Shown: positions 8,226-19,484, counted from the first letter of the stretch. The stretch: DNA of 64,000 nucleotides from Chitinibacter sp. GC72 (GCF_009760905.1 NZ_VIRW01000017.1:1-64000), one strand, 5' to 3'. Numbers and translations: made by a program. The notes: a model not told the origin generated them from the letters alone.

Positions 8226-9125
8226 ATGAAGCTGATTGCCCTCAAAATTGATATAGACAACACGCAGGCCATGCAAACTGGCTTGCCCGTCATCGCGGAT
8301 ATGCTGCGCGCTCGTCATGCAGGGGCGACTTTTTTTTGGTCTTTGGGGCTAGAAAAAAATGGCCGCTTGTTGGTGCCGGCATATGGCCTGCGGCGTATGC
8401 CGGGCATGTCCAATCTTCCGCTCAAACATCGTTTTGGTTTTACGCCTCTATTGCTGGGCAGTTTCATGCCCGCAAAAAATCTGGCCAAACAGGCAGCTAC
8501 TGCTTTAGCCCAATTAAGCGATGCGCAGTTTGAGCATGCTGTGCGACCAGCTTGCCGCCATCTTTGGCAGGCCAGAATAAGCGAGCAATCAGCCGAAGAA
8601 ACGCGCGAGCAATATCAGCAAGCATTGCAGGCGTTTGAACGCTTGACGGGGCAAAAGCCGCTTGCCCACGCTGCACACGGCTGGCAAATGAACCGGACGG
8701 CGTTTCGTTTGAGTCAGCTCAATCAGCTCAGCTTTGCCAGCGATTGCCGTGGTTTTTCGCCATTCTGGCCTGTGATTGAAGGCGAGTACATTCGCTGTTT
8801 GCAGATTCCGGTAACTTTGCCAATGCTGGAGGAGCTACTGCCTGTGCAATCTGCTGACGCGGCTGTGCAAGCACTGCTGCAAACAACGGCTTCTGCCACG
8901 ACCGATCTGCATGTTTTCAATATTGCCGCTGATTATGATGTGCAATATAGCGAGCAACTGGCTGCACTGCTTGATGGCTGGATTGCGCAGGGCTATCAGC
9001 TTGTCTCGCTGGGGGGCTTAAAAAGCAGCCTTGATTTACAGACGGTGCCTTATCACCATGTCGGGCAGGCTCAGGTGTCCGGGCGGGTGGGGCTGCTCTC
9101 TGTCCAGGCAGGTGCTTACCCTTGA
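8226..9125 (+). CDS. ArnD-like polysaccharide deacetylase homologue, probably inactive
   Basis: A 299-residue protein clearly related to ArnD, the deformylase of undecaprenyl-phosphate-4-formamidoarabinose (NodB fold). Shared blocks are KIDIDN at the start, GATFFWSLG, SDCRGFSPFWPV and IPVTLP. The metal site is altered. Where ArnD has LHAWDHHAWQAR with its HxxxH ligands, this protein reads VRPACRHLWQAR, with Arg at both positions. The later His (TIHAE in ArnD) is Asn (FNIAA). No other arn gene is nearby. It could be a carbohydrate-binding pseudoenzyme or have a changed chemistry. An upstream in-frame TTG at 8190 is the less likely start. Confidence 0.75.
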   Translation: MKLIALKIDIDNTQAMQTGLPVIADMLRARHAGATFFWSLGLEKNGRLLVPAYGLRRMPGMSNLPLKHRFGFTPLLLGSFMPAKNLAKQAATALAQLSDAQFEHAVRPACRHLWQARISEQSAEETREQYQQALQAFERLTGQKPLAHAAHGWQMNRTAFRLSQLNQLSFASDCRGFSPFWPVIEGEYIRCLQIPVTLPMLEELLPVQSADAAVQALLQTTASATTDLHVFNIAADYDVQYSEQLAALLDGWIAQGYQLVSLGGLKSSLDLQTVPYHHVGQAQVSGRVGLLSVQAGAYP

Positions 9126-9147
9126 GCTGCCTTTGCGCCGCTTGAAT

Positions 9148-9177
9148 GAAAAAAGCCGACCTCGAGTCGGCTTTTTT
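9148..9177. terminator. Bidirectional rho-independent terminator
   Basis: AAAAAAGCCGAC, loop ctcga, GTCGGCTTTTTT. It sits between two convergent genes (ArnD-like on plus, DHH phosphoesterase on minus) and has A/T runs on both sides, so it can end both transcripts. Confidence 0.85.
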
Positions 9178-9194
9178 GTGCCAGTGCTGAGCGC

Positions 9195-10127
9195 TTAACC
9201 ATCGGCGGTGATTTTAAGCATTAGTTCACGCAATGCGGTATCCACTTCGTCGTTGGCGACCTGGCAAGTGCCGGCATTTTCGTGGCCGCCGCCGCCATAC
9301 TCCAGCATCAGTGCGCCGATATTGGTTTGCGATGAGCGATTGATGATCGATTTGCCGGTTGCAAATACAGTATTGCGCTGTTGCACCCCCCACATAACGT
9401 GGATTGAGATATTGCACTGCGGATACATGGCGTAAATCATAAAGCGATTGGTTGCGTAGATGGTGTCTTCTTCGCGTAAATCGAGCACGACCAGATTGTC
9501 GTAAATACGGCTGCAGCGCTTGATTTGCTCTTTAGCCAGTGGCGCATGCTCCTGATAAAGCTCGATGCGTTCAACCACATCGGGTAGAGCCAGAATCTCG
9601 TCAATATTGTGATTGTGGCAATATTTGATCAGATCCATCATCAGCTGGTAATTGGAAATGGTGAAGCTGCGAAAGCGGCCCAGCCCGGTTCTGGCATCCA
9701 TCAGGTAGTTCAGCAGCACCCAGCCGCTGGGGTTAAGAATCTCTTCGCGGGTAAATTCGGCCGAATCAGCCTTGTCTACCGCCAGCATCATGTCATCGGA
9801 GATATTGGCAAATCTCTCTTTGCCGCCGTAATAGTCATAAACCACTCGCGCTGCTGAAGGTGCGTTGGGGTCGATGATGTGGTTTTTTATTTCGCCAGTA
9901 TTGCGGATGGTTTCTGAGAGATGGTGGTCAAACGCCAGATACGCGCCCGGTACATAAGGCAGATTGGTCGTGATGTCGTTGGCATTGATTGCGATTTTGC
10001 CATCCTGCATATCTTTGGGGTGAACGAACAGGATATCGTCAATCATATCCAGTTCATTAAGCAGGACTGCGCAGACCAGTCCATCGAAGTCGCTGCGGGT
10101 AACTAGGCGATATTTTTTTTCCGACAT
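9195..10127 (-). CDS. DHH/DHHA1-family phosphoesterase
   Basis: 310 residues. N-terminal DHH domain: SDFDGLVCAVLL near residue 12, FDHHLSE near 66-72 and DKADSAEF near 118 carry the metal-binding Asp and His residues. The C-terminal DHHA1 substrate domain ends with GGGGHENAGTC. These proteins hydrolyse phosphodiester or phosphoanhydride bonds in small nucleotides or polyphosphate; the exact substrate cannot be read here. A stand-alone cytoplasmic protein without CBS or PAS domains. About 40 bp downstream of the SPFH gene on the same strand. Confidence 0.85.
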   Translation of the reverse strand: MSEKKYRLVTRSDFDGLVCAVLLNELDMIDDILFVHPKDMQDGKIAINANDITTNLPYVPGAYLAFDHHLSETIRNTGEIKNHIIDPNAPSAARVVYDYYGGKERFANISDDMMLAVDKADSAEFTREEILNPSGWVLLNYLMDARTGLGRFRSFTISNYQLMMDLIKYCHNHNIDEILALPDVVERIELYQEHAPLAKEQIKRCSRIYDNLVVLDLREEDTIYATNRFMIYAMYPQCNISIHVMWGVQQRNTVFATGKSIINRSSQTNIGALMLEYGGGGHENAGTCQVANDEVDTALRELMLKITADG

Positions 10128-10168
10128 GGGGCTTCTCCAGCATTAACTTTTCTTAGCTTAGGCGTTTT

Positions 10169-11116
10169 TTATTTTTTTGCTGCTTGAACCACGTTCATGG
10201 CCGTGGCGATCATGCTGCTGACGTCGGCCGCATTGCCTGGCAGCAGCATGGTATTGCCTTCTTTGGCGATATTGCCAAAGGCGCTGACATACTGCTCGGC
10301 TACTTTCAGGTTAATCGCGTGCACGCCGCCAGGCTGCTCAATGGCTTTGGCAACTGCACCAATCGCTTCGGCAGTCGCGTGTGCCACCAGTCGCAGCGCT
10401 TCGGCTTCACCAGTGGCGCGATTGATTTGCGCCTGGCGCTCACCTTCGGATTGGTTAATCGCTGCCTGCATATCCCCTTGTGATTTCTGGATAGCGGCTT
10501 CGCGCTGACCTGTCGCCAAGTTGATCTGTTCTTGCTTAACGCCTTCCGATTGGGCAATACGGGCGCGTTTTTCACGCTCGGCGGTGATCTGTTGCTGCAT
10601 CGAATGCAAGATTGCTTGTGGTGGCGTTAAATCTTTGATTTCGTAGCGCAATACTTTTACGCCCCAGCTGGTTGCCGCTTCGTCAAGCGCAGCGACGACG
10701 GTGCGGTTGATGTCATCGCGCTCTTCGAATGTTTTGTCCAGCTCCAGCTTACCGATTACCGAGCGCAAAGTGGTTTGCGCCAGCTGGCTAATGGCCAGTA
10801 CATAGTCCGATGTGCCATACGAAGCCAGACGGGGATCCAGTACCTGAAAATACAGAATGCCATCGACCTGCAGCTGGGTATTGTCACGGGTGATGCACAC
10901 CTGGCTAGGGACATCGAGCGGTATTTCTTTGAGGCTGTGTTTGTAGGCTACGCGATCAACAAAGGGAATCACCCAATTCAGTCCGGGTGCTAATACGGCA
11001 CGAAAGCGACCTAGGCGCTCGATAATGAGCGCGCTTTGCTGCGGTACGATTTTGAAGGATTTGGCGATAAAAATAATAACCACAGCGAAAAAAATGACTG
11101 AAAACTCTAAGCCCAT
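10169..11116 (-). CDS. qmcA: SPFH/band 7 membrane protein (QmcA/paraslipin type)
   Basis: 315 residues. One N-terminal membrane anchor (about 4-20), then the SPFH domain (about 20-190; GRFRAVLAPGLNWVIPFVDR), then a long helical coiled-coil region with Glu/Gln-Ala repeats (about 190-270). It matches bacterial paraslipins such as QmcA, which build membrane-associated cage-like oligomers and work with membrane proteases. It follows an NfeD-type gene by 11 bp, the usual SPFH-NfeD pairing. Confidence 0.92.
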   Translation of the reverse strand: MGLEFSVIFFAVVIIFIAKSFKIVPQQSALIIERLGRFRAVLAPGLNWVIPFVDRVAYKHSLKEIPLDVPSQVCITRDNTQLQVDGILYFQVLDPRLASYGTSDYVLAISQLAQTTLRSVIGKLELDKTFEERDDINRTVVAALDEAATSWGVKVLRYEIKDLTPPQAILHSMQQQITAEREKRARIAQSEGVKQEQINLATGQREAAIQKSQGDMQAAINQSEGERQAQINRATGEAEALRLVAHATAEAIGAVAKAIEQPGGVHAINLKVAEQYVSAFGNIAKEGNTMLLPGNAADVSSMIATAMNVVQAAKK

Positions 11117-11127
11117 GATGCCTTCCT

Positions 11128-11553
11128 TTAGATTTGAGGTGGGGTATTGCTTATTTCAAATTGTGTGCCATGGCTTGCAGAGATATACCAGGTCTCTGTA
11201 TCGCTGGCCTTGCAGTCTGGTGCGAGTACGGCATCCCAATGGCTGCCACGGTAATGAATGCGTGCATGGCGCTCATCCAGCCAAGCCTCTATCTGGACGA
11301 CTTTGCCTATATCATCACTGGGCATGATTTCGGTGGAGGTGCGGTTTTTCTTCCATTGTTTGATGGCATAACTAGCAAGCAGGCTGACGACACTGGCAAT
11401 TAGCAGTTGTGTTGCGCTGGAGAACGACAAGGCGCTAGCGGCGGCAGCGGCTAAAAACCCGGCCGCAATCGCGAGTAGATAGAAAGTGGTAGTGAATAAT
11501 TCAAGGGCGATTAAAGCTGCGCCTGCGATCAGCCACAAAGTCGTATTGGTCAT
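11128..11553 (-). CDS. NfeD-family membrane protein
   Basis: 141 residues from ATG at 11553 (MTNTTLWLIAGAALIALELF). Two or three membrane helices lie in residues 5-75, followed by a C-terminal OB-fold NfeD domain (IGKVVQIEAWLDERHARIHYRGSHW). Short NfeD proteins partner with SPFH proteins, here encoded directly downstream. An upstream GTG would add nine residues but has no good ribosome site. Confidence 0.88.
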   Translation of the reverse strand: MTNTTLWLIAGAALIALELFTTTFYLLAIAAGFLAAAAASALSFSSATQLLIASVVSLLASYAIKQWKKNRTSTEIMPSDDIGKVVQIEAWLDERHARIHYRGSHWDAVLAPDCKASDTETWYISASHGTQFEISNTPPQI

Positions 11554-11607
11554 CGGCGTTTTTCCGAATGGGTTAAGCACAGCCTAAACTAGTCTTACTT
11601 TGGGCGC

Positions 11608-11637
11608 AAAAAAAGCGCACCGATTGGTGCGCTTTGC
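11608..11637 (-). terminator. Rho-independent terminator after serS
   Basis: On the minus strand: AAAGCGCACC, loop aatc, GGTGCGCTTTTTTT. It lies 20 bp past the serS stop and separates it from the NfeD/SPFH pair. Confidence 0.85.
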
Positions 11638-11657
11638 AGGCAGAGCACAACAAAACT

Positions 11658-13088
<1,431 letters not shown>

Positions 13089-13182
13089 TCAGTCGTTGTA
13101 GCCTTAGACTGGCGTTGGCGATGTAGCGCGGTTTGCCATGATTAAATATAATCTGAAAACTTACAAATAACCTTCTTTAGTC

Positions 13183-14148
13183 ATGATTAAAAATCTTCTA
13201 TTTCTATTTTGTATTGTAAGCATTCTTGCCGCCTGTGCCAGAACAGAACCAGTTACGGGTGCAAAAACACCAAATTCAGCGCAAACAGCTGACGACAAAT
13301 GCTGTGCAAAAATTGTTAATTACACCCAGCATCCGGGGGTACTGCTGACGGCCACAATTGCAGGTAAAGACTATTACTCTTATGTTGCCAAATTGACCTT
13401 CGATATTTTGCCGAATGGGGAGTTGAAAAGGGCAGAGCAGCAGGAAGAAACATTTGGTGCAGAAGAGGAGGTCGCTGACAGATACGCCTGCACATTCAAA
13501 GGGGCTGAGTTCAACCAAAATACGGCTTGGTATCCTTACACCGGGTTTTTCGTTACCGGGGGAAAACTACTGGCAGTGAAAGACCGTGCCAGTAAGCCGA
13601 TGAAATTGCGAAAAATGACCCGACTAGATCGCGGTGAAGTCATGACGCAAGGGGCGGAAGCGAGAAAAAGCGAATACAGCTACGCGCCTTGTGTGGGGAA
13701 GGTGCGCGTTGAATCGGGCCTGCGGCTCGATTCGTTCTTCCCCACAGGCGGGAGCATGCATTTCGTAGTGAATAAGCGACAACGCCTGAATATTTCATTA
13801 CCAAAACCGATGGAGCCTTTTTTGCTGCTCAGATACCACTCTGGCGCACTGATCCCAACGCCGATGCGACCCGTTCTATTTTCGATCAATCTGACTGAGA
13901 AAAAACTGGTGGTGCAATACCAGTCCACGATTGAACGTAAGGAGCCAATTCGCAGCATTGAGGCACGTGCGATTAACCCAGAGGGTGAAAAAGATGAGGA
14001 TGAAACTGAAGAACGATATCAGCAGAGAACAAAGGCGTTTCTCGATGATTTATGGTCATGCCCCATCCCGACCACACCAGGCGAAGCATGCGCATCGGCT
14101 AAACGCATTCCAAATCCATTAATGTTCCAAGCCACAGCGGGTAAATAG
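13183..14148 (+). CDS. Putative lipoprotein, unknown function (weak DUF2169-like features)
   Basis: 321 residues with a lipoprotein signal: hydrophobic MIKNLLFLFCIVSIL then lipobox LAAC (Cys at about 18). The mature part has several further cysteines. The segments KDRASKPMKL, WSCPIPTTPGEAC and NPLMFQ recall DUF2169 proteins that accompany type VI secretion cargo, but no T6SS gene is nearby and the likeness is only by eye. Its base composition is a little more AT-rich than serS. It is followed by about 630 bp of repeats, so it may be accessory. Confidence 0.6.
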   Translation: MIKNLLFLFCIVSILAACARTEPVTGAKTPNSAQTADDKCCAKIVNYTQHPGVLLTATIAGKDYYSYVAKLTFDILPNGELKRAEQQEETFGAEEEVADRYACTFKGAEFNQNTAWYPYTGFFVTGGKLLAVKDRASKPMKLRKMTRLDRGEVMTQGAEARKSEYSYAPCVGKVRVESGLRLDSFFPTGGSMHFVVNKRQRLNISLPKPMEPFLLLRYHSGALIPTPMRPVLFSINLTEKKLVVQYQSTIERKEPIRSIEARAINPEGEKDEDETEERYQQRTKAFLDDLWSCPIPTTPGEACASAKRIPNPLMFQATAGK

Positions 14149-14263
14149 CCAAGGACAGCGTGCGGTAGGGTGGTTAAGCCGCAGACGTAACCCGCCAGTA
14201 TCGCGATGAATCCAAATTGCAGTTCAGCGCGGGTTGATAAAGCCAACCCGCCCTACACGGCTA
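14149..14263. other. Intergenic repeat debris
   Basis: No gene seen. Contains a degenerate GTAGGGTGG...AACCCGCC palindrome and a second GGTTG...AACCCGCCCTAC copy. These are fragments of the stem-loop repeats at 1061 and 19205, and lead directly into the larger repeat at 14264. Confidence 0.5.
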
Positions 14264-14440
14264 CAACTCGCGTTGCGCTAACGTCGCAACGCTCAAACAC
14301 GACGCGGCTTAAAACCTCGCCGAGTCATTTTCAATCGGCGCGGCTCCACGGGCAATCCGTTCTTATTAAATAACGGGGTATATCAATGCAAGCAATAACC
14401 AACCTGACCTACAGAGCAACACCACGGCATGTATATATCA
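14264..14440 (+). repeat. Dispersed repeat R1, copy A
   Basis: About 175 bp closely matching the reverse complement of 29262-29440. Shared landmarks, in order: CTACAACTCGCG, GCTCAAACAC, CGCGGCTTAAAACC, CCGAGTCATTTTCAA, CTCCACGGGCAATCCGT, GGGGTATATC, CAGAGCAACAC, GCATGTATATA. No coding potential is evident. Confidence 0.75.
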
Positions 14441-14466
14441 CAATCGTTGGTCTGCACCAATTTCCC

Positions 14467-14650
14467 CTGCATCAGCGCCGAGCGAGGAACGGGCGGGGCG
14501 GGGTTTCGGTTGCGCCTGTTTTGGTAAGCGCAACCGCCGCCTCGATCCGTCCGCAGTCGAGGGCATCGGCGTAGCCGACGCGGATGCCGGGGGCTGCTTT
14601 GGGGTGAAGGGGTATTTGCAGAAGCAAATACCCCTTCCCGTTAGCGCGGC
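14467..14650 (+). repeat. Dispersed stem-loop repeat R3, copy A
   Basis: Matches 19269-19450 in the same orientation. Landmarks: GCCGAG.GAGGAAC, GGCGGGGCGGG, TTGCGCCTGTTTTG, TAAGCGCAA, GCCGCCTCGA, ATCGGCGTAGCCGACGC. In this copy the terminal stem-loop is GGGGTATTTGC agaa GCAAATACCCC, whereas the other copy carries a GATTACTTTCTTT stem at the same place. Confidence 0.7.
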
Positions 14651-14685
14651 GGAACGCGCATTGAAACATCGCGCCAACGGCGCAT

Positions 14686-14723
14686 AAAACAAAACCGCCA
14701 GAATCAATCAAGCGGTTTCTTTG
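14686..14723 (-). terminator. Probable terminator after the AAA+ ATPase gene
   Basis: On the minus strand: AAACCGC, loop of about 13 nt, GCGGTTTTGTTTT. It lies about 55 bp past the stop of the ATPase gene at 14777. Confidence 0.55.
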
Positions 14724-14776
14724 TAGCGGTCAACGTAGGGCTGCGCAAGCTGAGCCCAATCTACAATGCTGCGGAG

Positions 14777-16138
14777 CTATCGACTTTCTATCTCAGTATG
14801 TGTCTTTAATTTATTTTCATCATGTTTATTGCCAATTAAGTCACCGCTGAACTGAGCAGAAAGAGATTTATTGTTAGCTACTATTGCAGCAAAGGCCTTG
14901 TTTAAAAGAGCATGTAACTCACGCTCGGTTAGAGCTCCAGCGCCTTCCCTGTTATCTTTTTCTTCGAAGAACGCTCTGGCAAAGCTCTGAAGAAATGGAT
15001 CGGAGAAACTATACCGTCCGGAATCATTATCAAATTTGATTATTGAGCCACTTTCTTCTCCGCACAACTCCGTGAGAATGCTCTGTAATTTTGCGTCTCT
15101 ATGCTTGATAGCGATTCGATTTAATTTTTCTAAAACTGTATCAAAAGTCATTCCATCTTGCCCGTTACTAGAAATGACCCGAATTACATCTTCCGCGTGT
15201 TTAATCTTCAGTGCTTTATCCAATGCACACTTCATTGTGTCCGATTCTTCATTGAGGTATTCCTCTATTGCAGGAATGACGTCACTTATCAAATGAGGTT
15301 CGCCTAGAACTGTTTGGTATATGCCATCGAGATCACAAAGAATATAGCAAAGGCTATGACATATCGATGCCAATCCATTTGAATAATGAATGATTTCTTT
15401 CTTAATTTCATTATCAAAATGAACGTTTAGAAGTGTTTCACCTTTCTTGATGATTGACAAAATCTCATCGTCACTCATTAAATCAACGTGAATCTCTGAA
15501 ATTCTGCGCTTCATTTCTTTGTCGGCACGGACAATCTCACGCGCGGTATTTACTGCGCCAATTGCAACAATTTTTAGATCATTAAACTCGTGTGAAATAT
15601 CCATAAAGACTTTCATCATCTGAGCAAGACTTTCTTTGTGCTCATCACTCATCTTATGAAAATCTTCAAGAATCCAGCAATATCCTGCAGCCCCCATGAA
15701 TCTTGCTAAACTTTGGGGGGTTAACTGAGGAGGTAAAATTCTTTTTTGTTCTTGCGAGGAAGATGCTTCACTCGATACTGCTATTGAAGATTTAATCCCC
15801 AAATATGCAGCCTGTAATGAAGCATCAACCTTGTTCTTGGCGCCATCAACAATTTTATCGCAATAAAAACCGCCAAGCTGATCAAACGCATCTAAAACAA
15901 CCTGATCAAATGTCATGTTTTTCATGCAATTTGTTCTAATATGTTTTTCGTACACCTGAAATAATTTATTTTCAATCAGTGTGGTCTTGCCCGACCCTGA
16001 ATAACCATAAACAACAATCTGTTTTCCTGGCATTTTAAGTGCGCGGACAATACGGTCATTTACTTTTAACCTATCAACAAACGTTAGTTTTGCAGGTGTT
16101 GCAGGCGTAAAAACTTCACTTAATTGAAAATTATCCAT
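14777..16138 (-). CDS. Orphan AAA+/ORC-like ATPase with C-terminal winged-helix-like domain
   Basis: 453 residues, unknown function. Walker A GYSGSGKTT at about residues 44-52, Walker B WILEDFHKM near 155-163, sensor-1-like VAIGAVNT near 193, and a possible arginine finger MKRRISEI near 210. The lid region (DDEILSIIKKGETLL) follows. The C-terminal part (FDTVLEKLNRIAI, GRYSFSDPFLQSFARAFF) looks like the winged helix of ORC/Cdc6-type or STAND-type ATPases. Base and codon use are clearly more AT-rich than nrdB next door, suggesting acquisition. It starts 37 bp after the nrdB stop on the same strand without an obvious own ribosome site. TniB-like, regulatory or defence roles are all possible. Confidence 0.75.
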   Translation of the reverse strand: MDNFQLSEVFTPATPAKLTFVDRLKVNDRIVRALKMPGKQIVVYGYSGSGKTTLIENKLFQVYEKHIRTNCMKNMTFDQVVLDAFDQLGGFYCDKIVDGAKNKVDASLQAAYLGIKSSIAVSSEASSSQEQKRILPPQLTPQSLARFMGAAGYCWILEDFHKMSDEHKESLAQMMKVFMDISHEFNDLKIVAIGAVNTAREIVRADKEMKRRISEIHVDLMSDDEILSIIKKGETLLNVHFDNEIKKEIIHYSNGLASICHSLCYILCDLDGIYQTVLGEPHLISDVIPAIEEYLNEESDTMKCALDKALKIKHAEDVIRVISSNGQDGMTFDTVLEKLNRIAIKHRDAKLQSILTELCGEESGSIIKFDNDSGRYSFSDPFLQSFARAFFEEKDNREGAGALTERELHALLNKAFAAIVANNKSLSAQFSGDLIGNKHDENKLKTHTEIESR

Positions 16139-16175
16139 TGCTAGCCAGTTTCGGTAAAGAATAAAATAAAGGAGA

Positions 16176-17285
16176 TTAATCCCAGCTCAACGCCCCACCA
16201 GTCTGATACTCAGTCACCCGAGTCTCAAAGAAATTTTTCTCTTTCTTCAAGTCAATCATCTCGCTCATCCATGGGAATGGATTGCTCACACCTGGGAACA
16301 ACTCATTCAAACCAATCTGCTGCATCCGGCGATTAGCAATAAAGCGCAGGTATTCTTTGAACTGCGCCGCATTCAGACCCAATACGCCGCGTGGCATGGT
16401 GTCTTCGGCGTAGGCGTATTCGAGCTCGACCGCTTTGCGGAACAATTCGGTGATCTCGGCTTTGAATGGTTCGGTCCACAATTGCGGATTTTCCATTTTG
16501 ATCGTGTTGATCAAGTCGATACCAAAATTGCAGTGCATGGATTCATCGCGCAGGATGTATTGGTATTGCTCGGCGGCGCCGGTCATTTTGTTTTGACGGC
16601 CCAGCGCGAGGATTTGCACGAAGCCGACGTAGAAGAACAGGCCTTCCATAATGCAGGCGAACACGATGATCGAGCGCAGCAGGGCCTGATCGTTCGCCAG
16701 CGTGCCGGTTTTGAACGCCGGGTCGGTCAGTACGTCGATGAACGGCATCAAAAATTGATCTTTATCGCGGATCGACTTGATTTCGTTGTAGGCGTTAAAG
16801 ACTTCGCCTTCGTCCAGACCCAATGATTCAACGATGTATTGATAGGCATGGGTGTGGATGGCTTCGTCGAAGGCTTGGCGCAGCAGGAACTGGCGGCATT
16901 CGGGCGAGGTGATCTGGCGATAGGTACCCAGCACGATGTTGTTGGCGGCGAGCGAGTCGGCGGTGACAAAGAAGCCCAGATTGCGCTTCACGATGCGCAT
17001 TTCGTCTTCGGTGAGCTGGCCGGTTTTCCATTGCTCGATGTCGCGCTGCATGTTTACTTCTTGCGGCATCCAGTGGTTAGCACACTGGGCCAGGTATTTT
17101 TCCCATGCCCATTTGTGCTTGAACGGCACTAGCTGGTTCACGTCGGTGGTGCCGTTGATCACGCGTTTGTCGTCGGCGGTGACGCGGGCAGGTACGGCGC
17201 TGGCTGCGGCGGTGCTGTGCTGTGGCACGGCTTGCGGTGCTGCTGGCGCTGGGCGATTGATTACGTCTTCGTCAAAACTGAGCAT
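16176..17285 (-). CDS. nrdB: Class Ia ribonucleotide reductase, beta subunit
   Basis: 369 residues. This subunit holds the di-iron centre and tyrosyl radical. Metal ligands are visible in [12 protein letters not shown] (E, H, and the radical Tyr at the expected place) and in [10 protein letters not shown] plus [12 protein letters not shown] (E, E, H). The C-terminal end [18 protein letters not shown] is the tail that docks into NrdA. The start is ATG at 17285 with an AAGGAC ribosome site. It is separated from nrdA by two unrelated genes and a repeat region. Confidence 0.97.
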   Translation of the reverse strand: MLSFDEDVINRPAPAAPQAVPQHSTAAASAVPARVTADDKRVINGTTDVNQLVPFKHKWAWEKYLAQCANHWMPQEVNMQRDIEQWKTGQLTEDEMRIVKRNLGFFVTADSLAANNIVLGTYRQITSPECRQFLLRQAFDEAIHTHAYQYIVESLGLDEGEVFNAYNEIKSIRDKDQFLMPFIDVLTDPAFKTGTLANDQALLRSIIVFACIMEGLFFYVGFVQILALGRQNKMTGAAEQYQYILRDESMHCNFGIDLINTIKMENPQLWTEPFKAEITELFRKAVELEYAYAEDTMPRGVLGLNAAQFKEYLRFIANRRMQQIGLNELFPGVSNPFPWMSEMIDLKKEKNFFETRVTEYQTGGALSWD

Positions 17286-17323
17286 GGTGGGTAGTCCTTT
17301 ATTGGCTTTATTTAACACTGTTG

Positions 17324-17914
17324 TTACTGGCCCGCAGGCTGGCTGGCCAGCGGGCGAATTTGTATATTGCGGGTGTCGGTGACACCGCTACGCACGTGCA
17401 GATCGTAAAAATCGCGCGGCGTGTTCTGGCCCAGGCTCAGGTCGGGGCGCAGATTGATATTGACCTGCACTTGCCCCAGATAGACCACTTCGCCTGCGCC
17501 GAGCGTGAAGCTGCGCTGCAGTGGCAGATTGAAAAATTCCCGCTCGTCATACCAGCTATTGCTCTGGCGCTGCCAGGAGCCGCTAACGCGCTCGGCCTGA
17601 TAGCGGCCTGCGGGCAGCTGCAACACCAGCAAACGGCCTTCGCTATTGGGGGTATCGCCCTCTGCGCGAATGGTATCGCTGGCTAGATGGCTATACCCGG
17701 TGTATTTTCTGCCTTCGCCCTGAAGATGTAGCTGCAGCTGCACGGTGTCTCTGATGTGCGGCGCTGCGCTGCCGGTGAGCGCGACGATGGCAATGCCCTG
17801 CCCGGCAGGTGGGCTCAGGCGGCCTTCGGCCAGCGGCGGCTTGACGCTGGCGCAAGCGCCAAGCAGCAATAGCGTGAACAGTGGGGCGAGCAAAGTAGCA
17901 AGGCGGCGTGGCAT
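17324..17914 (-). CDS. Putative outer-membrane or periplasmic lipoprotein
   Basis: 196 residues with a lipoprotein signal ([21 protein letters not shown], lipobox LGAC). The mature part is beta-rich and carries no motif I recognise; the stretch [15 protein letters not shown] resembles small DUF2846-like or carboxypeptidase-regulatory-like beta sandwiches only loosely. Three bp downstream of adenine deaminase, so probably co-transcribed with it. Confidence 0.7.
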   Translation of the reverse strand: MPRRLATLLAPLFTLLLLGACASVKPPLAEGRLSPPAGQGIAIVALTGSAAPHIRDTVQLQLHLQGEGRKYTGYSHLASDTIRAEGDTPNSEGRLLVLQLPAGRYQAERVSGSWQRQSNSWYDEREFFNLPLQRSFTLGAGEVVYLGQVQVNINLRPDLSLGQNTPRDFYDLHVRSGVTDTRNIQIRPLASQPAGQ

Positions 17915-17917
17915 GAT

Positions 17918-18958
<1,041 letters not shown>

Positions 18959-19066
18959 TTAAAGCAAAAAGCCACCTAGCCGCGTTACTTCGTCTGGCCG
19001 TACGACTTGTACTGCCTGCGACAAAGTGCCTTGCTAGGCGACTTTTGCATAAATTTAAAATCGGGA

Positions 19067-19107
19067 TCACCGATATTTAAAACGACTCGCAGAACCGTCT
19101 TAAATAT
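19067..19107. repeat. Long stem-loop, CCGATATTTAA...TTAAATATCGG
   Basis: Near-perfect hairpin: CCGATATTTAAAACG, loop of about 11 nt, CGTCTTAAATATCGG with one mismatch. A further imperfect pair (AAAAGCCACCTAGC at about 18967 and GCTAGGCGACTTTTG at about 19034) lies just upstream. Function unknown; it may end transcription entering from nrdA or protect the deaminase mRNA 5' end. Confidence 0.55.
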
Positions 19108-19129
19108 CGGCACCGCACAGCGGCACCGA

Positions 19130-19178
19130 GGGTATATCAATCTAACAAAATTACAGCAAGCCCTACAGCCCAATACCC
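19130..19178. repeat. 49-bp GGGTAT/ATACCC palindrome, copy 1
   Basis: Begins GGGTATATC and ends CAATACCC, exactly 49 bp. The same length and ends recur at 33232, 37776, 40935, 42524 and 52862. The interior is only weakly paired in this copy. Confidence 0.55.
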
Positions 19179-19204
19179 AGCCCAGTATTTTATTACTGAA
19201 TAAT

Positions 19205-19238
19205 GGTGGGTTACGGCCTTCGGCCTAACCCGCCCTAC
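19205..19238. repeat. GGTGGGTTA stem-loop repeat
   Basis: GGTGGGTTA, CGGCCTTCGGCC, TAACCCGCCCTAC. Same family as 1061-1092. Confidence 0.6.
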
Positions 19239-19268
19239 GGCAGCACCGCGCTGATCGGGCTGGGCGAT

Positions 19269-19450
19269 TCCCCTACATCAAGCCGAGTGAGGAACAGGCG
19301 GGGCGGGAATTCGCTTGCGCCTGTTTTGTTAAGCGCAAGCGCCGCCTCGACTGTCCGCAGCGAGGGAATCGGCGTAGCCGACGCCGATGTGGGGTCGCCT
19401 TTCTTTGATTACTTTCTTTGGCGAAGCAAAGAAAGTAATCCCCGCCGCGG
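19269..19450 (+). repeat. Dispersed stem-loop repeat R3, copy B
   Basis: Direct copy of the 14467-14650 repeat with the same ordered landmarks. Its terminal stem is GATTACTTTCTTT ggcga AGCAAAGAAAGTAATC, which is shared with repeat family R2 (29078, 37861, 42259). It therefore links the two families. Confidence 0.75.
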
Positions 19451-19484
19451 GTAGCGGCACCTAAACACAGGTGCCGCAGGCACT

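Noticed and set aside
14438-14707. Open frames inside the R1/R3 repeats (and similar ones at 19203-19454, 37829-38080, 42230-42522)
   Set aside because: They fall wholly within dispersed repeats, read as the same CFAKESKQRK or FLWRSKES peptides in several loci and strands, and lack ribosome sites.
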